A DNA stretch of 64,000 nucleotides from Sciurus carolinensis (taxonomy: Eukaryota; Chordata; Mammalia; Rodentia; Sciuridae). Under the pieces are notes generated by a model. The model searched no databases and was not told the origin of the DNA. It worked only from the letters and a program-made list of their open reading frames with translations. The stretch's first letter is position 1; each line of letters starts with the position of its first letter. The stretch is from assembly GCF_902686445.1 (NCBI RefSeq), contig NC_062213.1:55067268-55131267 (forward strand), given 5' to 3'. A program made the translations under genes and the position numbers. Shown in pieces: positions 34,140 through 43,644 of the stretch.

Positions 34140-35175
34140 AGACTGTGTTTGTCGTTATCATTATTAGCATGGAAAATTCCTTAATGACCTTGGGTCATCT
34201 TCTGTTAATATCAAATCCGGGAAAGAAATCATCCAACCCAAATGAGTGACGACACAAAGACATTCTATATTTGATTTTAGCAATTAGTTTACTAAAGGGT
34301 TATCAATTTTTATAATGAATTCTGGACTTTGAAGTGCCATGCCCAGCCCATTCAAAAGATTTAGAAACCTCCAGTGCTGTGGCCTGCCTGACCCATACCC
34401 ATTATATATCATTATCCAGTTCCTTTATGGCCTAGAGAGGAAGGGGTCCATCTGGTCTGAATTTCCCCATCTCTTCACAGAAGGAACCTTGTAAAATAGG
34501 CCACTGTCTTCATTAAACCTTCCTTCAACTCGGTGAGAAATTCTTTCTCAAACCAGAATAACCCTTTCCCCTGAAGAGAGCAGGGAGCTAGTTCAGGGTC
34601 ATTTTGGTTTCCCTCTGAGGCCTGGATCTTTCTAAATATAACTGCAGATCCTGGAAGACAGCCTGCCTTTTGTCAGTTAACTTAGGCTAAAGAATCAGTG
34701 CATTAAGAGCTTTGATTATCCACACTCCACAAGCTTTCCTCTGATCTTCAAACATTTGACAAGAATCTCGATCTGGGGCTTAAACATTGTTTTCTCTAAT
34801 GCACTTCTGTTTCTATCAGAGCTGCTTGCCTGGCACATTCTAGTGGTAGTCTGAAGTGCAGAGTATTTTCCAGTTAGGAGGTCATTAAGATTTAACTCAA
34901 GAATCTATACATTTTAGATTATGTATCAGATGCCTCTGGAATGGGCTCCTTGTCCTCCTCAGTTTCTACAAACATTAGGTCCTTTTTGGTACATGCCCAA
35001 CTGATAGAGTTTTACTAAAAAGATAATTTTCTACGCTTTTTTTTTCCTTTATTTAACCTGACTTTTCAGTTTGTTCTCTGCTATGTCCCCTTCCTGTCCC
35101 TGACATTCTGGCTATCTTCATTTGTGTGTACCAAGTAGCTCTCAAAACTAATAGGTAAACTAAAAATAACATAAA
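34140..35175. other. unique sequence
   Basis: No repeat family, exon or RNA gene recognised. Confidence 0.5.
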
Positions 35176-35184
35176 AATTAAAAA

Positions 35185-36070
35185 AAAAAATAAACTAGTA
35201 GGTCTACAATGATGCGTCTTCCCCCGCCTCCCTCACTCATCCTCTGCTTGCAACTGATTGCCTCTCCTGGAATCAATACTTCAATTAATGGCATCCCTGT
35301 TGACCCAGTAACTCAAGCCAGAAATCTCTGTCCTGTCATTGCCTCATCCCCCTCATTCAGTCCACACCAGATTCTTGATCTAAGATAATATATGAAAGTT
35401 TTGAGACCAAGGACTGGTGCTTGATGAGGTCACATACTCACTGCCAGCTCTCACAAATGTTCATTGTAAATGTCTTTCTGACCTTCCCCTCCTCTGCCTC
35501 CCACTGGTCACGGCTTTAGTTCTGATCCTCATTACCTCTTCACGGATCAATGCCTGGAGCTAACTATTATAGCTGTCTTCCAGCCGACAGTCCCAGTCTG
35601 TGGACCCTGCTCCCAAATTTATAACAGTTTCCCTCTTAAAGATTTCTGTAGGCCTTTATAACCTCGCTTAGCCTCAGCCTCCATGACATGGATCCCTGTA
35701 ATCCAGCCCTGCTCATCCTCCAGCACAGTGCCTGCCTTTGCCTACTTTCTGGCCTCTGCTTCATTAAGACTGAATTACTTGGGGTATTCCAACACATCGT
35801 GCCCCATCAGGCACACATGACTTTCTCAGGATTAATATAATACATCTCTCAAGATCCACCTGATTCCATCTTGTCTAAGAAGTTCTCCCAGATTCCTCTA
35901 AGTATAACTGGGCTCCCACAATCTCTCAGTTCTATCTCTAATCACACTCTGTTGTGGTCATCTCCTTATGTAATGTAGCTGACCCTCTTTTAGATGCAAA
36001 GCTTAAATGCAAAGTTCAGACCTTATTTATGTACCTACAACTTCTAATAAATGCCTGGCACATAGTGTCA
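35185..36070 (+). repeat. L2 LINE, 3' part
   Basis: 'cccagtaactcaagccagaa', 'tgcctcatccccctcattca', 'aacctcgcttagcctcagcc', 'ctctcaagatccacctgatt' and the terminal 'acttctaataaatgcctggc' follow L2 order in + orientation over about 880 bases. All frames are broken. Confidence 0.68.
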
Positions 36071-36079
36071 TGCAGGGAA

Positions 36080-37240
36080 TGCTGTAATTTCTTTAAATGA
36101 GTGTATCTTTAACACTGTAATAAGAAAAAAAAGGGACATTCATGAAGAGTAATTGATCTCAAGCTGTGCTTTTTTTCTGACTACCCATAAGCACTTTTTC
36201 TCAATAATGAGACTTTGCTTTCTATTTTTCTTTTAGTATCCATGTGTTAAAAAGAAGAGCCACCAAAATCAAGTCATGGTCCCTTTCCCTCTTCTGCTGG
36301 TATCAGTGCTAACTCAGTGGCAACATCTTTGTAGAACTTGAAACTATGTATCATGTCCCCTTTGGAGGTTGATTCAGGCAATATCTTCTCCAGCTACTTT
36401 TGTGATGTTTTGATTTGAGTTTCAAAATTTAATGTGTTCAAAATGATATTTAGACTTCTAACATGCATTGGATATGCAATTTAGATTTCCAGAGTTCCCA
36501 GTTGTTAGAAAGACAAGCAATGAAAACACAGGATCACTAACTGTCCTGTGAAACTGAAGTTCCTAATCCAAATCAACAAATAAGTGTGTTTCTTGAGAGG
36601 CCACAGCACAATTAGTGATGAACCACATCTTTGAGAGGCTAAGGGAAAAGAATGGAATTCATTTTTGATTCAAGCCTATTCTGAACAAGAGCCAGGCTTT
36701 CTGGAGTGGCTTTGTAATCAGAGGTTACCGCAGGGCACGTCGGAACTTCTAACAACTGTCTCCATTGTAAAAATTGGCTTAGGTTATAAGGTGATTGCGG
36801 AGCTAAGGAAATGATGGCTATAGTCAGCTCGTGTCTCGTGTTTTATCTTCGGCTCACAAAGATGAAGTTAATTTCAGCATAAGCTGTTGGCTTTGTTTTT
36901 GAAATCAGTCCATTTTAACAGCAACCTGCTTGTGCCCTGTGGAATGCACAAGAGCAGGAAGGAAGAGTTGGTCTGGAGTAGAAGTGTTCTGATATACATC
37001 ATAGCTGTCTCCAGGGTGGTAGTCAACAAAATACCTTGTGACCTGTCTTCTTAATCTTTTGTTTTTCGCTGTCCTCCCCTACATTCATTATATTCTAAAT
37101 GATAAGACCCACATACCTCTATTCACTGCAGGTTGTTAAAAAATACAAAACTTCATCAAAGAGGTTTCCTCGTGAGTCCGTCACCCAAAGAGAACCACTG
37201 TCAGCAGCATGGTTGATCCTAGCCTTCTAAAGCATACATG
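36080..37240. other. repeat-free block, candidate regulatory DNA
   Basis: About 1.1 kb without a recognised repeat. Between 36,730 and 36,855 there are clustered CpGs ('gcagggcacgtcggaacttc', 'ggtgattgcggagctaagga', 'gctcgtgtctcgtg', 'atcttcggctc') in an otherwise CpG-poor window. CCATTGT-type (SOX-like) words lie nearby. This is what a conserved distal enhancer can look like, but conservation cannot be seen from one sequence. Confidence 0.3.
36237..36299 (+). other. candidate exon (63 nt) or terminal coding exon
   Basis: The acceptor-like 'tgctttctatttttcttttag' precedes it in near-ideal form (first base omitted in places). The frame YPCVKKKSHQNQVMVPFPLL is open from the first base and continues to a TGA at 36,339-36,341 if no donor is used. 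The donor at 36,300 (CTG then GTATCA) is weak. It is phase-compatible with the 33,647 candidate, but no family is recognised. Confidence 0.15.
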
Positions 37241-37244
37241 TGCA

Positions 37245-37480
37245 CTTTTAAAAGTTCCTATAATGAAAAATTTCACATGCACGGGAGAGAATTGTACAGT
37301 GACTCATCATGTACTCACAAGCTAGGTTGATCAAGATTTTGCCACCATGGTTTCATTCATTTATCCCTTTTTTCTCTTTCTCTTTTCCTTTCCTTTTTTG
37401 AAACAGCAGCTAACTACTTTCAAAAGAAAAAGAAGGATCCCAACATTCTGAGGACTGTGTAAAAAATTATTTGCCTGCCT
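37245..37480 (-). repeat. ancient L1M-type 3'UTR fragment
   Basis: 'tgaaaaatttcacatgcacg' ... 'tgtacagtgactcatcatgt' ... 'ttgatcaagattttgccacc' is the antisense order of old L1 3'UTRs. Confidence 0.5.
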
Positions 37481-37485
37481 ACTTC

Positions 37486-37580
37486 ACTTTTTTTTTGCCA
37501 TTCTGGGAATCTAACCCAGAGCCTGGCACATGCTAGGCAAGTGCACTACCACTGAGCACTTCCCTGTCCTTCCTCCCTCA
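37486..37580 (-). repeat. ID SINE
   Basis: A T run, then 'gggaatctaacccagagcct' and 'acatgctaggcaagtgcact' with a degraded 'gagcacttccctgtcc' end, give an ID in minus orientation. Confidence 0.85.
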
Positions 37581-37584
37581 CCTT

Positions 37585-38500
37585 TTATAAGGAGGCAAAA
37601 AGTGAGGTTTTACACTTAGTATTGCCTTGTACTTTGGGGATAAGCAGCCTTAAAGCTCAGGTCTGTCACATGCTAGATAGGTATTGATTTTTCTTCTTAA
37701 ATCAATGTTTCCCTAGAGCATAGTTTTATTTATTCATAAAGCTAAGATGATGTCTGACAGGAGTTACAGCACTGTAAATCTGTGGTGCAGGCACAATAAG
37801 AAGAGCTTTTGTAAGACTCAGAAATCAATGAGCCAATGCCAGAGGGTAACCTCATAAGCCTGGAAAAGTGCATTTCCAGACTTCCATGAGTAAAAGGAAA
37901 ACTTCAACATAGGATGACTCTCTTGCCTCTGTTTTCTGTGCTTCTTTGGTGTGACTAAAACCAGGCCTTGTCTGGGTCAGATGCATGACTGGTTGTTGGA
38001 ATCTCAGGCTGGATAGAACCCAGGCATCAGCTCTGATCCCTTGATGACACTAAATCTGTCAGCTCACTTGCAAAGGATTGCTGACCCTGTCATCGGTCCC
38101 TTCTAAGTCTGCCTCTTGGTGCAGGAGCTCCAGGGGTGGGCTTTTCTGCCTAGGAGGCAGACTGTATGAGCATAGTCACTTTGGAATATTTCATGGTTTG
38201 TTCAAATATATGTAGCAACTCTCTATGTAGCTGGGCCATATAAATCATGTGTAATCTAGAAGTTGATAAATGTATGTTATGAATAGTATATTTTCTTTTA
38301 AAAGTGTTTATATCATATGAAAATTATTATAGGTCCTTTTAAATTTGTTTGAAAAAATATGCTCCATATTTGCCCAGAATCTTAACTAATCTTTTCTAGT
38401 GGTTGAAAAGTGTATCTGATGTCAAAAGTGCATTCTACCATCTGGAAGCTGAAATGTCGAATTTTCTTTTTATTTTCTTTCTTTCTTTATTTATTTTCTT
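37585..38500. other. unique sequence
   Basis: Nothing recognised apart from a T/C-rich tract at about 38,462-38,500 next to the L1 tail. Confidence 0.5.
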
Positions 38501-38501
38501 T

Positions 38502-38612
38502 TACAGACTGTAGGTTTTTTTTTTTTTGGGTGCTGGGGATCGAACCCAGGGCCTTGTGCTTACAAGGCAAGCACTCTACCGACTGAGCTATCTCCCCAGC
38601 CCCTACAGACTG
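38502..38612 (-). repeat. young ID SINE with perfect target-site duplication
   Basis: A T tract, then 'gggtgctggggatcgaaccc', 'gccttgtgcttacaaggcaa' and 'accgactgagctatctcccc', match the ID body almost without decay. The 9-bp duplication TACAGACTG lies at 38,502-38,510 and 38,604-38,612. The host site is an L1 tail. Confidence 0.96.
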
Positions 38613-38830
38613 CATTTTGATTCATTGCACACAAATGGGACACATCACTTCGTTTCTATGGTTGTACACGATGTAGATTCATACCATTCGTGTAATCATA
38701 CGTGTACATAGGGTAATAATGTCTGTCTCATTCCACCATTTGTCACACCCCCTCCCTCTCATTTCCTGCTACATAATCCAAAGTTCCTCCATTCTTCTCT
38801 CACCCCCACCCCTGTTTTCTTTTAGGAATC
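38503..38830 (-). repeat. sciurid-type L1 3'UTR, split by an ID
   Basis: The right part 'tgcattttgattcattgcac', 'ctatggttgtacacgatgta', 'ataccattcgtgtaatcata' and 'aataatgtctgtctcattcc' is the antisense of an L1 3' end of the kind seen in squirrel genomes. It is a short 5'-truncated copy with no ORF2 left. An ID at 38,511-38,603 interrupts its extreme 3' end. Confidence 0.8.
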
Positions 38831-38849
38831 TGATCTTAGCATAGTGTAA

Positions 38850-38965
38850 CTGGTTAGGTAATCAGATGACCTAGACACTAGTTTTGTTCACTCATGGCTG
38901 CTATGTGACCTAAGGTGGATTCCTGCTCTTCTCTGGGACTGTTTTATTTATATTGTTATTTCGTT
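38850..38965 (+). repeat. MIR SINE fragment
   Basis: 'gtaatcagatgacctagaca' ... 'tgctatgtgacctaaggtgg' ... 'tcttctctgggactgtttta' follows MIR in + orientation. Confidence 0.65.
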
Positions 38966-38969
38966 TGTT

Positions 38970-41305
38970 CATTTGAAACAGTAAGTGAGGGTGTGTGAAT
39001 TTGGCAGGCATTCAGTTCTTGATTTCTGTAGTCTTCCATGTCTTTTTCATTCAAAGGTAACGAGTAGAATTTTTTTCAAAGGAGGAAATGAAACAGAAAA
39101 AAAAAAAGAGAGAAGTGAGGATTATTTCTTCATGAACAAAAGGTTTTCTTCCAGTTTTAAAACCCCATGATTTTCTGTTAAAAAAAAAAAAAAAAAAAGA
39201 TTTCACACGATTTGCTCAGCTACCAGTGGCCATGATTCCCTTCTTCTCAGCCAGGGGTGCACAACTTGAATTCAGTGACTGGGATCTGCAGTGCCTGCTC
39301 CCAGGAGCAGCTGGGGCTCCCACCAGGCTTGTGGCTCCCAGGGACCCAATTCCTTCTCACAGGCTGGGAGAAGCATTTAAGGTGCTGTCCCTTCAGATCT
39401 CAGCCCTTTCCTCTCTTCTGGTAGCAAATGTGGGAAGCTCTCCAGAGGAAGGGCTGGGAATGGGAAGGGAAAGGACATGAACTCGTTCACAGTGGCAGTT
39501 CTCTGGGAGTCACACCTGTTTTCCTTTGCCTCATCAGCCTTGGACTCTCAGACAGCCTGGTGGCATGTCTGTGTTTGAGAATTGTTCCCATTAAGCTCGA
39601 AAGCATTGCTGTTCATCTCACAAAGGAGAGAATCCTCAGTGCTGCCTTTGGGAGGCCTGAAGCTGGGATCTCTTGATAGAAGTGAGCTGCCTAACCTGCA
39701 CCTTCTCCAGGAAACCCCTTTGAAGAAGAGAGAGGTAGCCGTTTGGAATCCAGTCATTATGTTAAGGGCTGCTTGTTATATTTCCTAACCAGCTAGGCTA
39801 AGTCCTCCAAAGTCTTTTTAGCATTCCTGAATATTATCCACTTTATGTTATTTGACACTGCCCATTTGCTCTCTTTTCAAATTAATTAAAGTGGCACTCT
39901 TCTAGAGAACTGATCATGAAGTCATTCTCCTTGGCCTGTGTTTGATTGCATCTTTACCAGATCAACCCTGGTCATCATCAGAGTGACAAGTGGCATAGCC
40001 AGACAGTCAACCACATCCAGATTACTAACACAGGATGATGTTGATCTCTGGACTTCAAGGGTCACCCACAGTTTCTAGTACTTTGATAATTCTGGGTTGT
40101 AGGAGATGGGGGCGTTCCTTCTCTGTGCATCCTCACTCTTCTCTGCAGACAACAGGGAAGTCATTCTGATGGCCTCTCATGCCTGGGGCTGCTTCCGTAG
40201 CCAGTGCAGGGCCATTGACTATGGCCCTCCCACCTGGCATGCACTGGAGCCTCATCCATGCTGGGTTGGGGGTGTGAAGCCCTCCTTTCTCTCAGCCTTC
40301 TCAGCCTCCCTCGGATCCAGCTTAGTGGAATCTTTATCCTCTAAAGATTCCTCTAAGCATCTTTATCCTGTTAGATCTCCCAATGATGGCATTTCAACAG
40401 ATAGTGATTATAGCTCTAGCCAGATCATGCACCACACAGGGGAAGACTGTTCCAGATCTCACCTGTTGTCATAAAGGTCCCATCCTTCCTCTCTCCTGCT
40501 GCGTTCTCTTCCTAGTCTCATCCCCCTCTTATGCCAGGGCAGCCCTGTTTTCATGTTCTTCAGACTGTTGCTCCCACTCCATCTTTGGAAAGCTTCCTCC
40601 ACTACCACTCCAGTGGAGAAGGCAATTGCCCACTGGTTATTAGTGTCTTGAAGTTGACCAGGGATGCTCATGGAGGCCTCTCTTATGAGCCATGGATATG
40701 TAGGCCAGTCTGGTAGGCAAGGTGGGTGGAGTTGCTCTCCTTCCAGTTCCTTCTCGCACCAGAGACAGCTGTGGCTGCTTTCATATTCCTTTCTCATGAC
40801 ATTGACATTCTCTGATGAGTCTGCCACTTTGGGAATGAAGACCTTCCTGGAGCCTCTCACCAATACTGTGCTAAGAAGGAGGCCCTTGGCTCTTATGCCT
40901 TACCTGAGGCAGCTTGAGTAGAGGAGACCACCTGGGCTGCAGTGGCTCTGCCCAGGCACCCCAGGACAGATGGCCCAGTTCTGGATGGTGGTTTTTTTCT
41001 AGATTTTTGAAATTTCAGGTTTCCCATGGTTGTTCATGACCAGGAAGAGGGATGTTCTGGATTATTCTTCTGTGTATCTGATTTTCTTCCTTTATCTTTC
41101 ACCATCTTCCCCTTTTTTCCCTTTACTTAGCAGATTTAAAAATCAGTACCTAAACTGCTACATAGCATGTCACTTTGCCAAATTGGAAACTCTCATACTT
41201 TCTTAATATTTTCTAAAACTAGGTTTTCATTATAGCCATGAGATCAGCTATGGTGGAATTTGACATGGTTTTGATTGTGCTTCTAAATATTCTTCATAAA
41301 AAAAT
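38970..41305. other. repeat-poor, GC-richer unique stretch
   Basis: An A19 run sits at 39,180-39,198. From 39,220 to 40,930 the sequence is GC-richer than the surroundings, and frames of up to 134 codons overlap on both strands (for example 40,106-40,474 plus and 40,459-40,863 minus). None shows a domain, and the opposing frames overlap, so none is called. Confidence 0.4.
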
Positions 41306-41309
41306 AAAA

Positions 41310-41513
41310 AGTTAAGCCTGGCACAGTGGCACACACCTGTAATCCCAGAAGCTCGGGAGGCTAAGGCAGGATGATCATGAGTTCAAAGGCAGCCTCAGCA
41401 ACTTAATAAAGCCATAAGCAATTTAGCAAGACCTTTTCTCTAAAAAAAATATTTTAAAAGGCTGGGGATGTGGTTAAGCACCTATGGATTCAATCCCCAG
41501 TAGCAAAAACAAA
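41310..41513 (+). repeat. B1-dID SINE
   Basis: 'gcctggcacagtggcacaca', 'aggctaaggcaggatgatca' and the ID part 'ggctggggatgtggttaagc' ... 'ttcaatccccagtagcaaaa' are present. The ID part has a short internal deletion. Confidence 0.93.
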
Positions 41514-41514
41514 A

Positions 41515-42390
41515 TGACAGTATTAAACCTGTCTTTGGTGGTGTTATGAAGAATCTGCCAACAAGGAAAAAAGCAAAAGAAATAAAATCTTCTCCTTTTT
41601 CATACAAGGAAAAAAACAAAAGGTTGATAATCCCATGAAGAATGAAAAATATCTCATCACGGGACAGCAAGGAAACTAGAACCTCAGCATAGGTTCACTG
41701 CTCCATTAATGTGTTCCCCGCCTGTTGCTCAACTAACTTCAAATGTTAATGTTTAAAATGTATTTTTCCACAGTCAAATATATAAGTATAATGTGTGTAC
41801 ATACAGTTAAAAGTGTCGTTAATAATTAGTAAGCCAAACAGGTTATGTTTGCCAAGGACACACCAATGCAAGGAGTTTAATGTCTGAGCCTCTGCTCACA
41901 AAAGATCTGCTTACCTGGAGACTCGTTTGTCCTTGGCTACAAGAGAGTGTGGTATAGGCTGCAAATAGCAACTCGGAAGTGCAGCACAGCCAGGACTGTT
42001 TGCGTGAGTATGGGTGCTCTTATGAAAACTAAGGCGTTGTTAGCTGAAGTGTTGTGATTGACAGGACTCTAAGTATTGTCGAGTGATTCTGAATTACTCT
42101 GTTTTATAATCCCTTTGTATAATCTGATAAATATTCTGATATTTGAAAGTGTCCCTCAAACACACACAATCTGGTGAAAACCATCGAAAGATGAGACTCC
42201 ATCACTCCTCTCCAGCATGCCATCTGTCACTCTTGTCCCATCAGAGGTGGTTTTTGTAGATTGAAAGTATAGAGGATGTTTCTTCCTGTCACTGAAACCT
42301 TCTTAGAAGGGTTTCCCCAAGACCTACATCTCAGGAAACCCCCCAAAACACTCTGTCACTGTTTTCTCCTCTTCCTTTTTAATTTGCTTT
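41515..42390. other. unique sequence
   Basis: Nothing recognised. Confidence 0.5.
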
Positions 42391-42394
42391 CCCT

Positions 42395-42495
42395 GTCTAT
42401 TACTTCATTGTCAGCTGAGATCTACCTGTTTTGTTCACCCTGTATCCTCAGTGCCCAGCATGGTGCCTGGCACTTGGCACACATTGGTGAATGCC
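42395..42495 (+). repeat. L2 LINE 3' end
   Basis: 'cctgtatcctcagtgcccag' ... 'tggtgcctggcacttggcac' ... 'acacattggtgaatg' is the L2 3' terminus in + orientation. Confidence 0.7.
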
Positions 42496-42731
42496 CCTTC
42501 CATCCATGTGCTGCTTCTCTGGGTTTTTCCCTGTGCCTGTTTTCCCAGCCACTGCATGGTCACTGATGAATGAGACTTTGCTTTGGCCACCCCATCCTCT
42601 AGAATCTGGTGCTTTATCCTCTGTCTTTTTGTCATTAATCACCAGCTTCTTTCTGGTTTTGGCATCTGACTGGTAGGACTGAGTAGTGTAGGTAGTTTAG
42701 GTAGTTTCTCATAGCTGTGACCAAGACTTGA

Positions 42732-42929
42732 TGTTATAGTTTAGATGAGGTATCTCCCATAAGCTCATGTGTGAGAAAATGCAAGAAGGTTTAGAGATGA
42801 AATGATGGGATTATGAGAACCTTAACCTAATGTGTTGGGTGGTGACTGTAGGCAGGTAGAGTGTGACTGGATAAGTGGGTCACTGTGGATGTGCCTTTGG
42901 GTTATATATTTTGTCCATGGTGTGATCAA

Positions 42930-43014
<85 letters not shown>

Positions 43015-43231
43015 CCCCCCTCTCCCTCCCTCCTTCCTAGTTTCATGTACTAAACTTCTCTCCTCTTCCACACTTTGCACCATGTCGTGATGCCTCACCT
43101 TGGGCCCAGAGCAGTGGAGTCAGCCATGTGTGGACTAAGACCTCTGAAACCATGAACCCCAAATAAACTTTTCTTCCTCTATAATTGTTCTTGTAGAGGA
43201 GAACACAGTGATGAAAAAGTTGACAAAAACA
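42732..43231 (+). repeat. MaLR-like solo LTR with (TC)n tract
   Basis: It starts TGTTATAGTTTAGATGAGG and runs through 'agctcatgtgtgagaaaatg', 'aaccttaacctaatgtgttg' and 'gtgcctttgggttatatatt'. A 3' region carries 'tcaccttgggcccagagcag' and an AATAAA-containing polyadenylation region near 43,160. It ends near ACAAAAACA. A (TC)n expansion (42,930-43,014) sits in its middle. There is no internal viral sequence. The family also occurs at 24,851 and, inverted, next door. Confidence 0.7.
42930..43014. repeat. (TC)n microsatellite
   Basis: About 85 bases of TC units with a few TTTC interruptions, inside an LTR. The apparent 70-plus-codon Arg/Glu or Ser/Leu frames here are translations of the repeat and not genes. 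Confidence 0.97.
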
Positions 43232-43560
43232 CATGAAAAGAACAATTTAAAGGAGGAAAAGTTTCTTTTGGCTCATGGTTTCAGAGGGTCAGTATGAACT
43301 GACCAACTCAAAACAGCTCAGGACATGAAATATGAGTTTGGCTCACCAGGGACAAAATATTCACCTCAAAGATACACCCCCAGGTGACCTACCTCCTCCA
43401 GCCACACCCTACCTGCCTGTAGTCACCAACCCAGTTAATCTGCTGGGCATTAAGCCACTGATTAGGCCACACCTCATAATCTAATCATTTCACCTCTGAA
43501 GGTTTTTACATTGTCTCCCATGTGAGATTTTGGGGGACACCTCATTTCCATACCATAACA
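43232..43560 (-). repeat. second LTR of the same family, inverted
   Basis: Read on the minus strand from 43,560 it begins TGTTATGGTATGGAAATGAGG, followed by the same landmarks as the neighbour (the 'taatcagtgg' block and the 'gtaggcaggtagggtgtggc' block). It ends with the 'ctgaaaccatgagccaaaag' polyadenylation-side segment near 43,240. The segment between the gtgtggc block and the 3' end is shortened. The two LTRs therefore abut tail to tail. Confidence 0.65.
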
Positions 43561-43561
43561 A

Positions 43562-43640
43562 TGAGAACAGCTACTATGTGTCAACATGCTAGGCATTTGA
43601 GACCAGTCCTAAAAACTTTCAGCCTCAAGACAGCTTAAGA
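43562..43640 (-). repeat. MIR fragment
   Basis: 'agctactatgtgtcaacatg' ... 'ctaggcatttgagaccagtc' resembles the antisense MIR 3' end. Confidence 0.45.
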
Positions 43641-43644
43641 AAGG

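Noticed and set aside
39180..39198. A19 run as the tail of a processed pseudogene
   Set aside because: The upstream sequence shows no recognisable mRNA or SINE body and no matching flanking duplication was seen.
40106..40863. Overlapping plus (122-codon) and minus (134-codon) frames as an antisense gene pair
   Set aside because: No domain on either strand. Both occur in a GC-richer patch where stops are rarer.
42822..43098. Three overlapping 72-74 codon frames, Arg/Glu-rich or Ser/Leu-rich
   Set aside because: They are translations of the (TC)n microsatellite inside an LTR.
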